Shown piece after piece: positions 42,892-53,635 of a stretch of 57,364 bases of DNA. Numbering within the stretch: position 1 is the stretch's first letter; each line of letters opens with the position of its first letter. A program made the position numbers and the translations under genes. The stretch covers positions 1-57,364 of the forward strand of contig JAAVTG010000253.1 of the NCBI GenBank assembly GCA_011947345.1, in the 5' to 3' direction. This DNA is from Phytophthora quininea (lineage: Eukaryota; Oomycota; Peronosporomycetes; Peronosporales; Peronosporaceae). The notes under the pieces are model-generated. The model had not been told where the DNA came from. It made no database searches and saw only the letters and a program-made list of their open reading frames with translations.

Positions 42892-43650
42892 TCACTGTAG
42901 CGCAGCGTACGTGTGCTCCCACGCGGTCTCAAAGCGACATTCTTCAGTGTCACGAAGCCAGCACACATGCGTGATGTTGCCGACAGTCGGCAACAAGAGA
43001 CCGCCGCGTTCGTCCAAGGTACGCAGACCAAACGTGTCCGATGTGTACTCGAGCGTGCTCTTGATATCCACAATTGAAAGGCTGCTGAAGTTGGTTTTGA
43101 CGTCGTCAATCGACTCCACTTCGGAGTAGCGGCCGAAGTGTGAGGACTGCCACGGCGTAACGGCTCCATCCTGGGGCGATGCGAAAAAGTATGCGGATTC
43201 AAGCTTCAAGAAATTTGCTGTCCGACGGTGTTGGTCGAAGATGCACTCATCGTTCCCTGGGAGGCACGGGTTCACATTGTTGACCACGGGGAAGAAGATG
43301 TTGGAGGAAGCCCAACTCCCGAATTGCGGTGAACGCTGGAGATTAAAGTACGAGTACTCGTATTGCACACCGGGGTGCTTGAGCGTGAATTACACAATGT
43401 CGCGCTGCAGTTGGCCGTACGTATCCTTGGGCGAGTATATGCTGAAGTTGAAGATGTCTTCCCGTGGCATGAAAAACTGAAGGTAACCAGTCCCACCAGC
43501 AACCACTGCGTCAGCGTCTTCGGGTCCAGGAAAGATCCCATTCTGTACGCCAGCGAGACTGATGTAGCGTTTGACCTGGTGGTCGTCCATTTCTTCGATG
43601 ACAGCGCGAGAGATGGCCCCACCTTGCGAGTGTCTGGATCGATGTTCCAT
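42892..43650 (-). pseudogene. Palmitoyl-protein thioesterase (PPT1-like), 5'-truncated with nonsense codon
   Basis: Minus strand. Homology begins at HSQGGAISRAVIEEM, the nucleophile-serine motif of palmitoyl-protein thioesterases (usually G-x-S-Q-G-G; the first Gly is Arg here). It continues through YISLAGVQNGIFPGP, YGQLQRDIV, an in-frame TAA (43390-43392), then FTLKHPGVQYEYSYF, NNVNPCLPGNDECI, KLESAYFFASPQDGAVTPWQ (aspartate region), YTSDTFGLRTLDERGGL and TVGNITHVCW (histidine region). The reading frame is otherwise unbroken. The N-terminal third with signal peptide and oxyanion region is missing; sequence upstream to 43853 is in another frame and unrelated as far as I can see. PPT1 removes palmitate from proteins in lysosome-like compartments. 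Dead copy, inserted among cluster-family genes. Confidence 0.7.
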
Positions 43651-43853
43651 ACGCTACGAGGGACAGTGAAATCGAGCGGAGGTTCATCTTGGTGGCTTGG
43701 ATGGGCTTGATCGAAAGCTTGTGGATTGGAGAATGAGCTCTCAAGAGATGAAGGTATGAATACGTCCAGTTTCACAGCAAGCTGTGTCTGCGATGAATAT
43801 CTGCACCCTTGGTGCCCGTGATCAAATTGCAGGGTAAGCATCAACAGCGTCAA

Positions 43854-44330
43854 CGTATTGCCTCCACAATCACGTGCTCGTCAACAAAATGCCACCACCA
43901 TCACTTCAATATAATAGTAATTGCTGGTGGTGGTTCATAGGTCCTCTATTATTTGTCTTGAACTAATAGATTCCTGATTTCTCTATAGGCTCTGCCTAAT
44001 GCTTCCTGTTTGTTTCACTTTTGTCTTGGGATGCCGTGTTCCGTGTCGTTGTAGCTGTTGTTCAATCATCTCCCTGAGGTTGTGACCACTATATCTCCTT
44101 GTCACCAAATTTCTGAATTAGCTTTATGACAGCCGATACATCTTTCTTCCTGCTAATTGTCCATGATACTGCATTTGCCTCCTTTAAGGCTCCTTTCTTG
44201 GCTGTCGCAGCTAATAGTCTCTTCTGAATTGGCAATTGGCTGTACACTTCTCAAGTGAACTTAAGCCGTTCCTAAACGTATACTATATACTATAATAGTT
44301 ATGCACAAACAGAGAAACACAGTCGATAAA
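43854..44330. other. Spacer without gene
   Basis: About 480 bp of AT-rich sequence upstream of CF11; no coding signal, no repeat ends recognised. Confidence 0.35.
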
Positions 44331-44363
44331 TGTAGCCATTTGTTGAGGTTACACTTCGTAACC
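44331..44363 (+). promoter_or_regulatory. Promoter motifs of CF11 (octamer plus perfect palindrome)
   Basis: TGTAGCCAT at 44331-44339 and a perfect inverted repeat GGTTAC-ACTTC-GTAACC at 44347-44363, ending 18 bp before the start codon. Confidence 0.6.
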
Positions 44364-44381
44364 TGTCAAGAACGAGTCATC

Positions 44382-46775
44382 ATGATGGCGGCTCCATCCA
44401 GCTTGGAGGCGCTCTACGCGCGGTTCCTGGCCAACGTCCCTGGAAACGGATTGCAAGTGAGCTGTGCTGGTGTCTTGCAACAGGAACTCGTTGGGTTACA
44501 GCAGTCGCTGGACGAGCTCGCCACTGCATTCGCTAAAGTGGAGGAAATCCGGGACGCCGTGAAGCAGTTGGGACGGGAGAAACAATTCAGTGGGTGTACA
44601 GGGAGTGTGATGCAGACGGCGGAGGTTACGATGGAATTACAACAGGAGTTGAGTCGAGAAATAGAGAAGCTGGGGTTGGCTGGGGTAAGTTAGAAGATTG
44701 AACTGGTCCACATTGAGAATAATGACTTTTTTCCTTAGACGGATGCCCAGAAAGACCAAAAGACTGCAATAATAATAAAAAAGCTTGAAGAGAAAGCGAG
44801 AGGAGATGGTGGTTCACGATACTAAACGACAAAGAAAGAAGTCCACAGAAACTGGGTCGTCCTTGAGTGCCGCACTGTCTTCTGCTGGAGAAGAAACGGA
44901 GACGAATGAAAATGGTGGCGAAGATTGTTCATTGAGTGCGTCCTCTCCGTTGCGTAGCAGTACTGAATCCAGTGCAGAACAACCAAAAGTGAATGATTTG
45001 CCACAGCCTTTAAATTGCGAGAATACGAGCCCCAAAGAGATGGTTCTGTGGTGTCACCAAGTGATATCGAGCGTAAAGGTGAAGTACCGAAAAATCTATC
45101 CAGCGAAGATGAAGGCAACGTGGGAGAAAGCATTACGAGATGTCCAATATCTTGTCCAGCGCACAGCTGAATGGAGTGATTCATCTTCCGATACTTCTGC
45201 AGTTAAGATAATTGGCGACACGCTAATGGGTACCGCGAAAGTATTTGAAGGATTTGATCGAGCAACTGAAGTTGGTTTGGAGGTCGTGTCACTCATCGCG
45301 GCAATTACTGAGGCATGCTCCAAGAACAAAACGCTGTGCGAACATTTCTAAATGTACGTATTTCATACTTGTAGAGTATGCTATCTTTTTCTGACGCACG
45401 TTGTGACTCCTGAGTAGGTCTCAAACAAAGTTGGAGAAGATCGTCGCAGCTATTAGAGCCTTTAAGCTACAGCACGAAAACGGAGTCGTTCTATCCAAAC
45501 TCGTTGCATGTTTCAAAATGTCGCTTAAGCTGATTGCAACGAAACGAATCGATGCTAATCCAATCATTTGTGCATTTCCCTCAAGTCACAAGATGGCAGA
45601 CACCGTCGAGAGCGACTCCTCTCTAGGCGAGTTCTTTAGTGACGATGCCACGGCATCGCTCCAGCTTGGCCAAGACGACCCGCCAATACTGGATGCAGAG
45701 GAAGGGCCGCCCCGTCAAGTGCGTGTTTCAGATGTGGGCTGTCGATTCGGAGCTGATTGTCTCTCTGATTCCGTTTCGTCGCCTAAAGCACCAACGAAAC
45801 TTATCGTCCCCAGCCAACGAGACGAAACGAAAAGCGCAAAAATCCTCAGAAATCCTCAGTTTATTATCAGAATTTCGTTTCGTTCCAAACTGCTTACGCG
45901 CTCTATTGTACACGTGGCTCCGACGGAAACAGAAGCTGCTGTGCATTTGGAGTTGAAATTAGAGGTGTACCGAACCTTAGTTTGTTACGTGCCTCAGCTC
46001 CAGCCCCACCAGCGACATCAACGCATCCAAGAAGCACTTTGTGTGATGCAACCAATGATGGCAAAAGACACCTCGGCCAAGCTTGAACGAGAAGTGGCAA
46101 TGTTAATCGAGCGACTGAAGTCCTAGATTTGTGAACTCCCGCTCAAAGTACAAATGCGCGAAGGGTATGGAACGTTCGTGAAGAGCCTTAACAAGTACTG
46201 CCAAGTGCTGAAGGGGCCAAAGCAGGCCGAATGTCAAAGGTAAGATCGTTGATTTGGCAGGCGTTAACTCTCTTAGAGTCATACGTCGTATTTTGCTGTA
46301 TCTGTCGGTCGCTGCCTGTAGACAAGCGATAGATATTTTGAAACTGGTCGACAAGCAGATCGAGGCTCGGTATCCATCTGACAGCCGTGGCTTGCCGTTG
46401 AGCGAGCAGAAGGCTGTGACGGAAGCTTGTCGAGAACGCGTAGCTTTGTTAGCATTGCAGCTGACGCAATGGAGGACTGGCACCACGATCAAAGTGAGGA
46501 AACTTGGTAAAGCGACAAAAGAGCTAGGCAAGATATGGGCTTACCGAGCAAACAACTGGAACCAGCTAACGGACCCTCTTATCCGTGAATGTGTGGAAAA
46601 GCTGGGGTACTGCAATAATTATCTTGCACCTAGCTATCACCGACAATGCACCGAAAACAATTCAACAAGTGGAAAGCACAGCTACCTTCTGAAAACGGGC
46701 ATTAGCGATGGTAGAAAGCCTCAAGATGGCTACATTATGGAAATAAAGCCATCTGCTGGGGGTTACACCTCATAA
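44382..46775 (+). pseudogene. Cluster family CF11, nonsense codons and insertion
   Basis: Exon 1 (44382-44684) encodes ALYARFLANVPGNGLQVSCAGVL... AFAKVEEIRDAVKQL... LQQELSREIEKLGL. Exon 2 starts 44739; a frame change in an A run precedes LKRKREEMVVHDTKRQRKKS and an acidic linker, then module 1 (MVLWCHQVISSVKVKYRK...IIGDTLMGTAKVFEGF), which ends with an in-frame TAA just before the donor at 45354. Exon 3 (45419-46239) contains about 450 bp absent from CF12, then module 2 (LEVYRTLVCYVPQLQPHQRHQRIQEALCV...VAMLIERLKS) and a TAG where CF12 has TGG. Exon 4 (from 46322) is the terminal module (QAIDILKLVDKQIEARY...WAYRANNWNQLTDPLIRECVEKL). Close sister of CF12; probably dead. Confidence 0.65.
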
Positions 46776-46778
46776 CCC
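46726..46778 (+). promoter_or_regulatory. Promoter motifs of CF12
   Basis: ATGGCTAC at 46726-46733 and an inverted repeat GGGTTA-CACCTCA-TAACCC at 46760-46778, ending 29 bp before the start codon. It overlaps the 3' end of CF11. Confidence 0.55.
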
Positions 46779-46807
46779 AATCAAAAACGTATTGTCCAGT
46801 CATCGTA

Positions 46808-48675
46808 ATGGTGCCTCCTGTCAACTTGGAAACGCTGTACGCGCGATTCCTGGCCAATGTTCCTGGAGGTGCATTGCAATTGAGCTGCACTGGAGTCTTG
46901 CAGCAGGAATTCGTGGGGTTACAGCAGTCGATGGACCAGATTGCGATTGCATTCGCCAAAGTGGAAGAGATTCAGGGCGCAGTGAAGCAGTTGGAACAAG
47001 ACAAACCACCGAGCGGTCGCACTGCTAGTTTAATGCAAACAATGGAGGTTACGATGGGATTACAGCAAGAGTTGCGTCGTGAGTTGGAGAAGCTGGCAGA
47101 AGGAATGGCTGTGGTAAGTGAAGGAGTGAGCAAGTGTTCCCGATGATACAGTGCTGATGACCTTCTTTTACTTGCAGACGGATGTCCAGAAGCACAAAGA
47201 AGGAAGAAATAAACAAAAGTGTTTGAAGAGGAACCGAGAGGAGGTGGTGGTTCACGATACTCAACGACAAAAAGAGAAGTCCACAGAAACTAATTCGTCG
47301 TCGAGTGCAGCCTCCTCTTCTGGAGAAGAAACAGAGACGGATGGAAGTGACGACAGAGACTCTTCATCGAGTGATTCATCATCATCGAGCAGCAGTGATG
47401 AATCAGATCAAGAACAGGCCAAAACGACGGTGCAACCTGAAGCGAATAATCTGCTACAGTTCGAGAATTGCGAGAACAAAAGCCCCGAGGAGATTGTTCT
47501 GTGGTGTCATCAAGTGGTATCGGGTGTGAACACGAAGCATAAAAAATCTATCCACCCACGATGAAGGCAAAGTGGTCAAAAGCTTTACACGAAGTCAAAT
47601 ATCTCGTCAAACGTGCGTCTGGATGTAGTGATTCCGCCGCCGATACATCGGCGGTCAAGTTAATTGGAGACACACTAATGGCTATTGCGCAAGTATTCGA
47701 GCACCTTGATTGGACAGCTGAAGTTGGCTTGGAGATCATGTATCTCGTGGCAGCAACCACCGAAGCGTGCTCCAAAAACAAAACGCTCAACGAGCAGTTC
47801 TTCTTGTAAGTATTTTCGTGCATGTACACACAGCCAATACTCCTTTTGGTTCGGACTAAACTTGCGGTGTGTGAGTAGACCCCAAGGGAAACTGGTAAAA
47901 GTCGCCACAGCTATTGTGAACTCCATTCCCGAGACGAAACAACCCACTGTACTTTCAGGATTGCAATTAGAGGTCTATCAGACGTTGGTTTGTCACAACC
48001 CTCAGCTGGAACCACGTCAAAGACTTCAACGTATCCAAGAAGCACTTTGTGTGATGCAGTCAATAATGGCAAAAGACACTTCCGGCGAGCTTCAAGAAGA
48101 AGTGGCACGGTTAATTGAGCGAGTGAAGTCCTGGATTTATGCTCTCCCACTCGACGGACAGATGCGCAAGGAGTATCGAACCTTTATGCAGAGCCTTAAC
48201 AAGTACTGCACTGTACTTAAGGAGCCAGGAAAGCGGGTCGAATATGAAAGGTGAGATCATTGGTTAGCAAACTTTATTTTTACAGCAGTGGTAGATTTCT
48301 TTTCGTTGCTGACGTTCTGTTGACAGACAAGCGAGGGAAATTCTGAAACTGATTGACGAGCAAGGACCAGTTTTGAGTGCTACGACTAAACGGATGCAGC
48401 AGAGGCTCTTATTGGTGCTATTGAAGCTAGAACGTTGGTTGGATGCGGGCACGAGGATACCAGTCACCAAATTCGACAAAGCGACCGGGGACTTTGGCCA
48501 TGTCTGGTCATATCAAGGAACAGACTGGAATCAACATGCTGACCCGGATGTTCAAGATTGTGTAAGATTGTTTAGACGCTGCACAATACTTCTCCACCCA
48601 CAGGAGGCGCGCAATAGTCGCTCAAAGACTGTGAATAAGTGGAACTCGCAGCTTCCGGAGACACATAAACTCTAA
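46808..48675 (+). CDS. Cluster family CF12, four exons, one homopolymer indel
   Basis: Exons 46808-47113, 47178-47805, 47879-48250 and 48327-48675; intron 1 phase 0, introns 2 and 3 phase 2. The total is 1655 bp, one base short of 552 codons, and the single frame error maps to an A6 run near 47550, where CF11 supports a different length. Domains: N-terminal (LETLYARFLANVPGGALQLSCTGVL... AFAKVEEIQGAVKQL), basic LKRNREEVVVHDTQRQKEKS, Ser/Asp-rich acidic linker, module 1 (IVLWCHQVVSGV... LVKRASGCSDSAADTSAVKLIG), module 2 on a 372-bp symmetric exon (LEVYQTLVCHNPQLEPRQRLQRIQEALCV...LIERVKSWIYAL), terminal module (REILKLIDEQGPVLSATTKR...VWSYQGTDWNQHADPDVQDCV). Probably a functional 551-residue protein. 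Function unknown. Confidence 0.75.
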
Positions 48676-48741
48676 GTTTTACGATACTACACCAGTAGTA
48701 GCATAATTTTTATGTATTCGAATCTTATTTCAGTACAACCT

Positions 48742-48777
48742 GGTTATCCATTCGGTAATCCACCCATTTCAGTGTAA
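48742..48777 (+). promoter_or_regulatory. Promoter motif of CF13 (imperfect)
   Basis: GGTTA-TCCATTCGG-TAATCC, an imperfect version of the palindrome, with a further GTAACC-like GTAACCT near 48774. The start codon is at 48790. Confidence 0.4.
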
Positions 48778-48789
48778 CCTTGCACATCA

Positions 48790-50111
48790 ATGGACCTGGA
48801 GGCGCTGTACAAGCGCATTCTGGGGCACGTGGCACCGTCCGAGCTGCATCCCAGCTGCAATGAAGTGCTGCACCACGAGATCACGCAGCTGCAACAGTCC
48901 TTACAGCAGGTTACAGCCGCGTACGACAAGTTGGCGGAGATCCGAGACGCCGTCAAGCAGCTGGAACAGAATGCGCCGCCCACAGGTCGCAGCGATAGTC
49001 TGCTAGAGATGATGGAGGTTGTGGTGGAGTTACACCAGGAACTGGAGCAAGGAGTTCGCAAAATGGCCACCGGGATCGACTTGGTAAGTGTTTGTATAGG
49101 GTTGCATTTTGAATATCTATTTATTTTTATATTTATTCCTTTCAGCAAGCAAGTGCTGAAGTGGAAGTGACGCGAACGCAGAATGGCGAGAAACGTCATC
49201 AAACACAAAACGGAAAGCAGAAGAAAAGGAGAAAAGTGGAGGCTGAGAGTAAGGACTCCAGTAGTGAAGAATCTGAAGAAGAAACGAAAAAGTCTGAAAA
49301 GAAGGAAAAGAAGAAAGAGGATAGCACCAACTCCGAGCTCAAATTGGCTCACGAATGCTTCGACTTGATGAAGTCGGTGGGTGTGGAGAAAAAGCACATC
49401 ATGAAAGAAACTAAGACGTTGTGGGCAGATGCAGTGCTCTGTCTGCAACGGCTCATCGAGCGTCAATCTCAATGGAGCCCTTCCCAAACTATCAAACCTG
49501 CCGCTGAGGTGGCGGCTCGTGCACTGGAAGCCACTGTTGCGATTTTCGGGAAGCTCAAGATGACGGAGACACATGCGCAGGAAGTGAAAAAGCTCACCAG
49601 TGCGCTGACCAAGGCGTGCTCCAAGAACGACATTTTGCGCTCAGCGTACTATCGGTAAGTAGTTTTCTTCATTATCTACTATTTTAAGTACTTAGCTAGG
49701 TAGTTAACATGTGCGAATGTTTCGGTTAGTGGCCGAGCGCAGTTGGAAAGCATCTCGATGACGATCGGGGATGTTATGCCTGCAACGAAAAGGAGGTTAA
49801 GCCGCCAAGCCCCAAAAACGCGGGCTCGATGGGTGCGCGATCGAAGGAAATGAAAGAAAGACTTACGTCGCACCAAAAAAATTGACGCAATGGCAAGATG
49901 GAATTTTTCGGTGGACCAGCTGGACAAGGTGATGAAGGTGGCTAACGAGGTGATGGCATACCAAGCAAAGGATTGGAATCCGCGAGCGGACCCTGTAGTG
50001 CGTGAGTGTCTAGAGAAAGTGGTCAGCTGCATCAAGTTGATCAAGAAGGAGTCTCTCCGAAACAAGCGATCCAAGACTGCAGGGAAGTGGATGAAAGCTC
50101 TTGAGCGGTGA
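48790..50111 (+). CDS. Cluster family CF13, three exons
   Basis: Exons 48790-49083 (98 codons), 49146-49654 and 49730-50111. The sum is 1185 bp, a multiple of three, though two compensating homopolymer indels (C run near 49814, A7 run near 49880) scramble part of exon 3. N-terminal domain LEALYKRILGHVAPSELHPSCNEVL... AYDKLAEIRDAVKQL... LHQELEQGVRKMA. Exon 2: KQKKRRKVEAE basic patch, charged linker of Ser/Glu/Lys, module 1 (ECFDLMKSVGVEKKHIMKE... VAARALEATVAIFGKLKM...LTKACSKNDIL). Exon 3: terminal module (VDQLDKVMKVANEVMAYQAKD, NPRADPVVRECLEKVV). It lacks the symmetric module-2 exon of CF12. About 394 residues. Function unknown. Confidence 0.7.
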
Positions 50112-50246
50112 GCTCCCACCGTGTAAAAATGTGGAAACAAGCGTTCTGTTTGGTACAGTGGATCTGCAACACGTCTCGAGTGAATCAAAATTCCAACCCT
50201 ACGGGTACGTACGCCTCATTTCCAGCCAAGATCTTCTTCGTCTTTG

Positions 50247-53200
50247 TTAGAACTTCTTATTTTCTGTTTCTTGAGCGTAATGCATCAATGTGATGCCACA
50301 AAGTATGCAGTATTCTTTCTGGTTGATCATATCGCAAGGCATTCTTGTCATATGAGTTTGGACGGCAGGAGAAGCGTTGCTGCCTTGCACGGCAAAATAA
50401 ACTGCGTCGATCACCGACGTGAGGTGCGGAGATGCTTGGAGCTTTTGGATGAGCTCAGCTCCGCTCCCTTCCCAGCAGCCTGCATGAAGCGCTTGATCAG
50501 CAAGATATGGTTCCTCTGCGGCATGTGCTTTGCTGTTCCAACCCCCACTCGCAGCACTCGTTGTGCTTCCTATTACACTTTCAGGACCCCGTAGCGACAC
50601 TTGACTCATAGTAGTGCTACTTCGGTGGCTACTACGAGAGCTGTGGTGGTCAGGTTTGCATAGCTTGTGTCGATGTCGCTTCGCTCGCGATACGTCAAAC
50701 GACGTCGGAGCAGTGCCGTCGTCGTAGATATATTCTTCGTCTTCGTATTCAATCTCAGCGTCTTCATACATCTTGGTTGGACGATTTCTAGGTGATGATA
50801 CTTGGTTCTTCTGGTCAGGTGAGGTTGGCGAAAAGGTAACCTCCCGTGGAGATAGTGACCCGGCAGGAGATAACATGCGTGGGGATGTCGGTGGGGTTGG
50901 CTGCTGTCCACCACTCGACAGATTGTTTACTGCGGCCCGAAGTTGCCGAGGACTACACGGCATACGCGGACTCGTCACTGGAGTGGATGTATTGTTTCTA
51001 TCGTTGTTGTTGGGCGGACTCGGCACGTGTTGTAAGGTGTTAAGTGCTGGGGGACGAGAAGCTGGCGGCCGCGGCGTTGGGGATCGAAGCTCCTCTTCTT
51101 TCGACGACGATGTTGTAGGCCGACTGTCAGTAGTCGCCCCGCTATATGCTGGTGTTGACTTCCCTGTAGTTGTTCGAATGTACAAGTATTGTAATGCCCC
51201 CGCGTAAATCGGTGCGACTCGACAAACTTGGGAAGCATAATTAACCCGTTCTTGGAGCGCTTCACGTACTCGAGCTTCTGGCGTCGGCGTTCCTTCTTGT
51301 ACTTCTCGGAATGTGCCCAATGGTCTCCATCATGCGTATAGTCTGGTGGCAGGATCTTGAGACAGAACTCCTGCAAGTCAAGATCGTTGCTGTTGTCTGT
51401 GTCGTATCGCTTGAAAAGCCCTTGACACTGCGCAGGTGTCAAGCGGAAACCCAGAGCTAGCAGCCGCTCGCGGAACTCGTCGATCGTCACGTGACTAGCT
51501 TTTTAAATATTTTGTACGCTTGGCGAAACGTATCCGAGCTGCGCGATGTGGCTTGCTGGATCTTGTCGCGAATGTGCATTTCAATCTCATCTAAACTCCA
51601 ATTGGCCATCTCGATCTCCGTCATGTACTGGTCTGGGTGGGACATCGCCATGGCTTTCTTGTTTTGCGCTGCGATGCGGTGCATCTCGTCAGCTGCGGCG
51701 ACCCACGAAATGCCAATGTAATCAGGCGGAAGCACACCGTGAATGAACTCGTTCAGGTCAATATCACCACTGCCATCCTTGTCGAAGCGACGGAACAGGA
51801 TATCGGACTGAACGCGCGTTAGAGCGAGCCCAATGGCCTCTAACGCCGCGTGGAATTCGTCTGGTTTGATCCCGTTGACCTTCTTGAAGATGCGGAAAGC
51901 CTGTCGGAAACAGTCAGACGAGCGAGACGTACGTTGCTCAATCTTCTCGCGCAGCATCCTCTCAATGTCGCCAATCGTCCAGGATTCCTGCACCGACGCT
52001 ACAGCCATCGAATACAACTTACGGCGTGAGTCATCCATCCTCTGTCGGTCTTTGACAGACAACCAGAACGACGTAGAGTCGTCGTCGAGCATAATACCCT
52101 GCACAAACTTGTTTACGTCTAGATCCCCGGTCTTGTCGAAATCGAATGTGTCAAACAGCTTGTGTACTTGTTTCTCGGTGAGCTGGAGGCCGATGCGTTG
52201 CATGGCAGCACTGAGATCAGTGAGAGAAATGCCGGAAGGCTTGCCGAAGATCCAGAAGGCTTGTTGGAATCGGTCCGTCTCCTCGGAAAACTGGTCCAAC
52301 TTATCTCGCAACATGGCCACGATCTGCTTCGTACTCAGAGAGTGTCCGTGTCCGTGCTCTTTCGTTGTTCCATTACTTCTGGTGCTTCGAGAAGAACTTA
52401 CGCTACTTGGACGCTCTGATCCCTCGAGAGGCTCTGGTTTAGAGAACAGAGTCGCTACAAACTCGATAAAGTCAATCACGTCGTTCCGATCCTTGTCGAA
52501 ACGAACAAAGAGCTCGCGGCATTTGGGGGAGAAAGCTGGATCTGAAGTAGTCCCAAGTGCCGGTGGAACTCAGCAAACGTAATAGCTTCTGAGTTTGTGA
52601 AAAAGCGAAAGGACTGACGAGGGAGATCGGTACTTCGTGGCATCATCTCCTTCAGATTGCGTCGAATGCAGTTTTCAATCTCCGCAAGGGGCATGCGCTC
52701 GTGAATCAGCGCTGCATTTCTTGGACTCGTTAACGAATTCTTGATTTCTTCAGAAAAGGTTACCGGAGTTGCTGGGGCACGCTTTGGACGATCTTGTTCA
52801 CAGTTCTGCTTGACAGGGAACCCCAATCCCGCCGTTGTGGCAGGTTCATCAGGGGAATAAAAGGATTCGGGGAGAAATACACGCTGTGCAAACGCTGGGT
52901 AGTCGATCTCGCCTAAATCTTCATGGTCTATGCGTCGGAAAAGCTCGTTGGAGAGTTTGGGAGGTACTTGCAATCCCAGACGTAAAACCTTGTGGTGGAA
53001 TCCCTCGGGCGTGATTGTGGTTATGGGAGTGAAGAACCGGAAGGCCTGACGCGAATAATTATCGTACGGAATGTTGCTGGAAATATTGGGGTCGACCGAA
53101 GAGAACATGGTATGTAGTGCCTTGCGCAGTTCCTTGACCAACATATCGACAGTAGCGATCTTGGGTGCTGGTAGAGGATCAGTACCTGCGTCAGAAGGAG

Positions 53201-53585
53201 CCGCGCGAGCCATCCTGTTAGCCGGACGGGCCGGACGAGGCGGCCTGGGGCCGTAGCCAGCCCCACTCAACGCCAGGCTGCCGACGGGAGATCCCTCCAT
53301 AGTCAAAGCTCCTGGACTTTGGTCGAGTGAACCGATTTGGCTCAGTGTTTGACACAAGCTCAGCAGGTGGTCCTGATGCCTACTGATAGCTGGATTGAAA
53401 CGCCTCTCGGCACGACTCGCCCACCATGGACTGCTATGAGATGCAGCTTTGTTTAGCCGTGATAATTTCGTCTTCTCTGGAAGGAAGGACGAGGAATATA
53501 TATAGTCATGTCTGGAAAGGAAGACGTTCGCCACGTCGGCACGCTGGTTCATGTGGTCGCACAACTCCAGTGAGCTGTCGTTCAT
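50247..53585 (-). CDS. Large multi-EF-hand calcium-binding protein
   Basis: About 1,080 residues from ATG 53585. The N-terminal part is disordered, then come repeated units of about 150-190 residues, each with an amphipathic lead (RQAFRIFK-type) and EF-hand loops. Loops seen: DHEDLGEIDYPA (degenerate), DKDRNDVIDFIE, DFDKTGDLDVNK, DKDGSGDIDLNE (canonical) and DTDNSNDLDLQE. The C-terminal third is low-complexity (Pro/Ser/Arg, an acidic DEEYIYDDG block). Three frame breaks (near 52545, 51495, 51207) each fall in a G or A run, and the flanking frames join sensibly, so I take it as one gene with assembly indels. The last repeat keeps the pattern IDEFRERLLALGFRLT. Likely a cytosolic or axonemal calcium sensor; the exact family is not identified. 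Tail-to-tail with CF13. Confidence 0.75.
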
Positions 53586-53635
53586 TCATTCCATAAGAAT
53601 CTCGTGGACGTGATCCCCGTCTAAAGTACTTACCA

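Noticed and set aside
50773..51207. Plus-strand Gly/Arg/Val-rich frame opposite the EF-hand tail
   Set aside because: Shadow of the low-complexity C-terminal tail on the minus strand.
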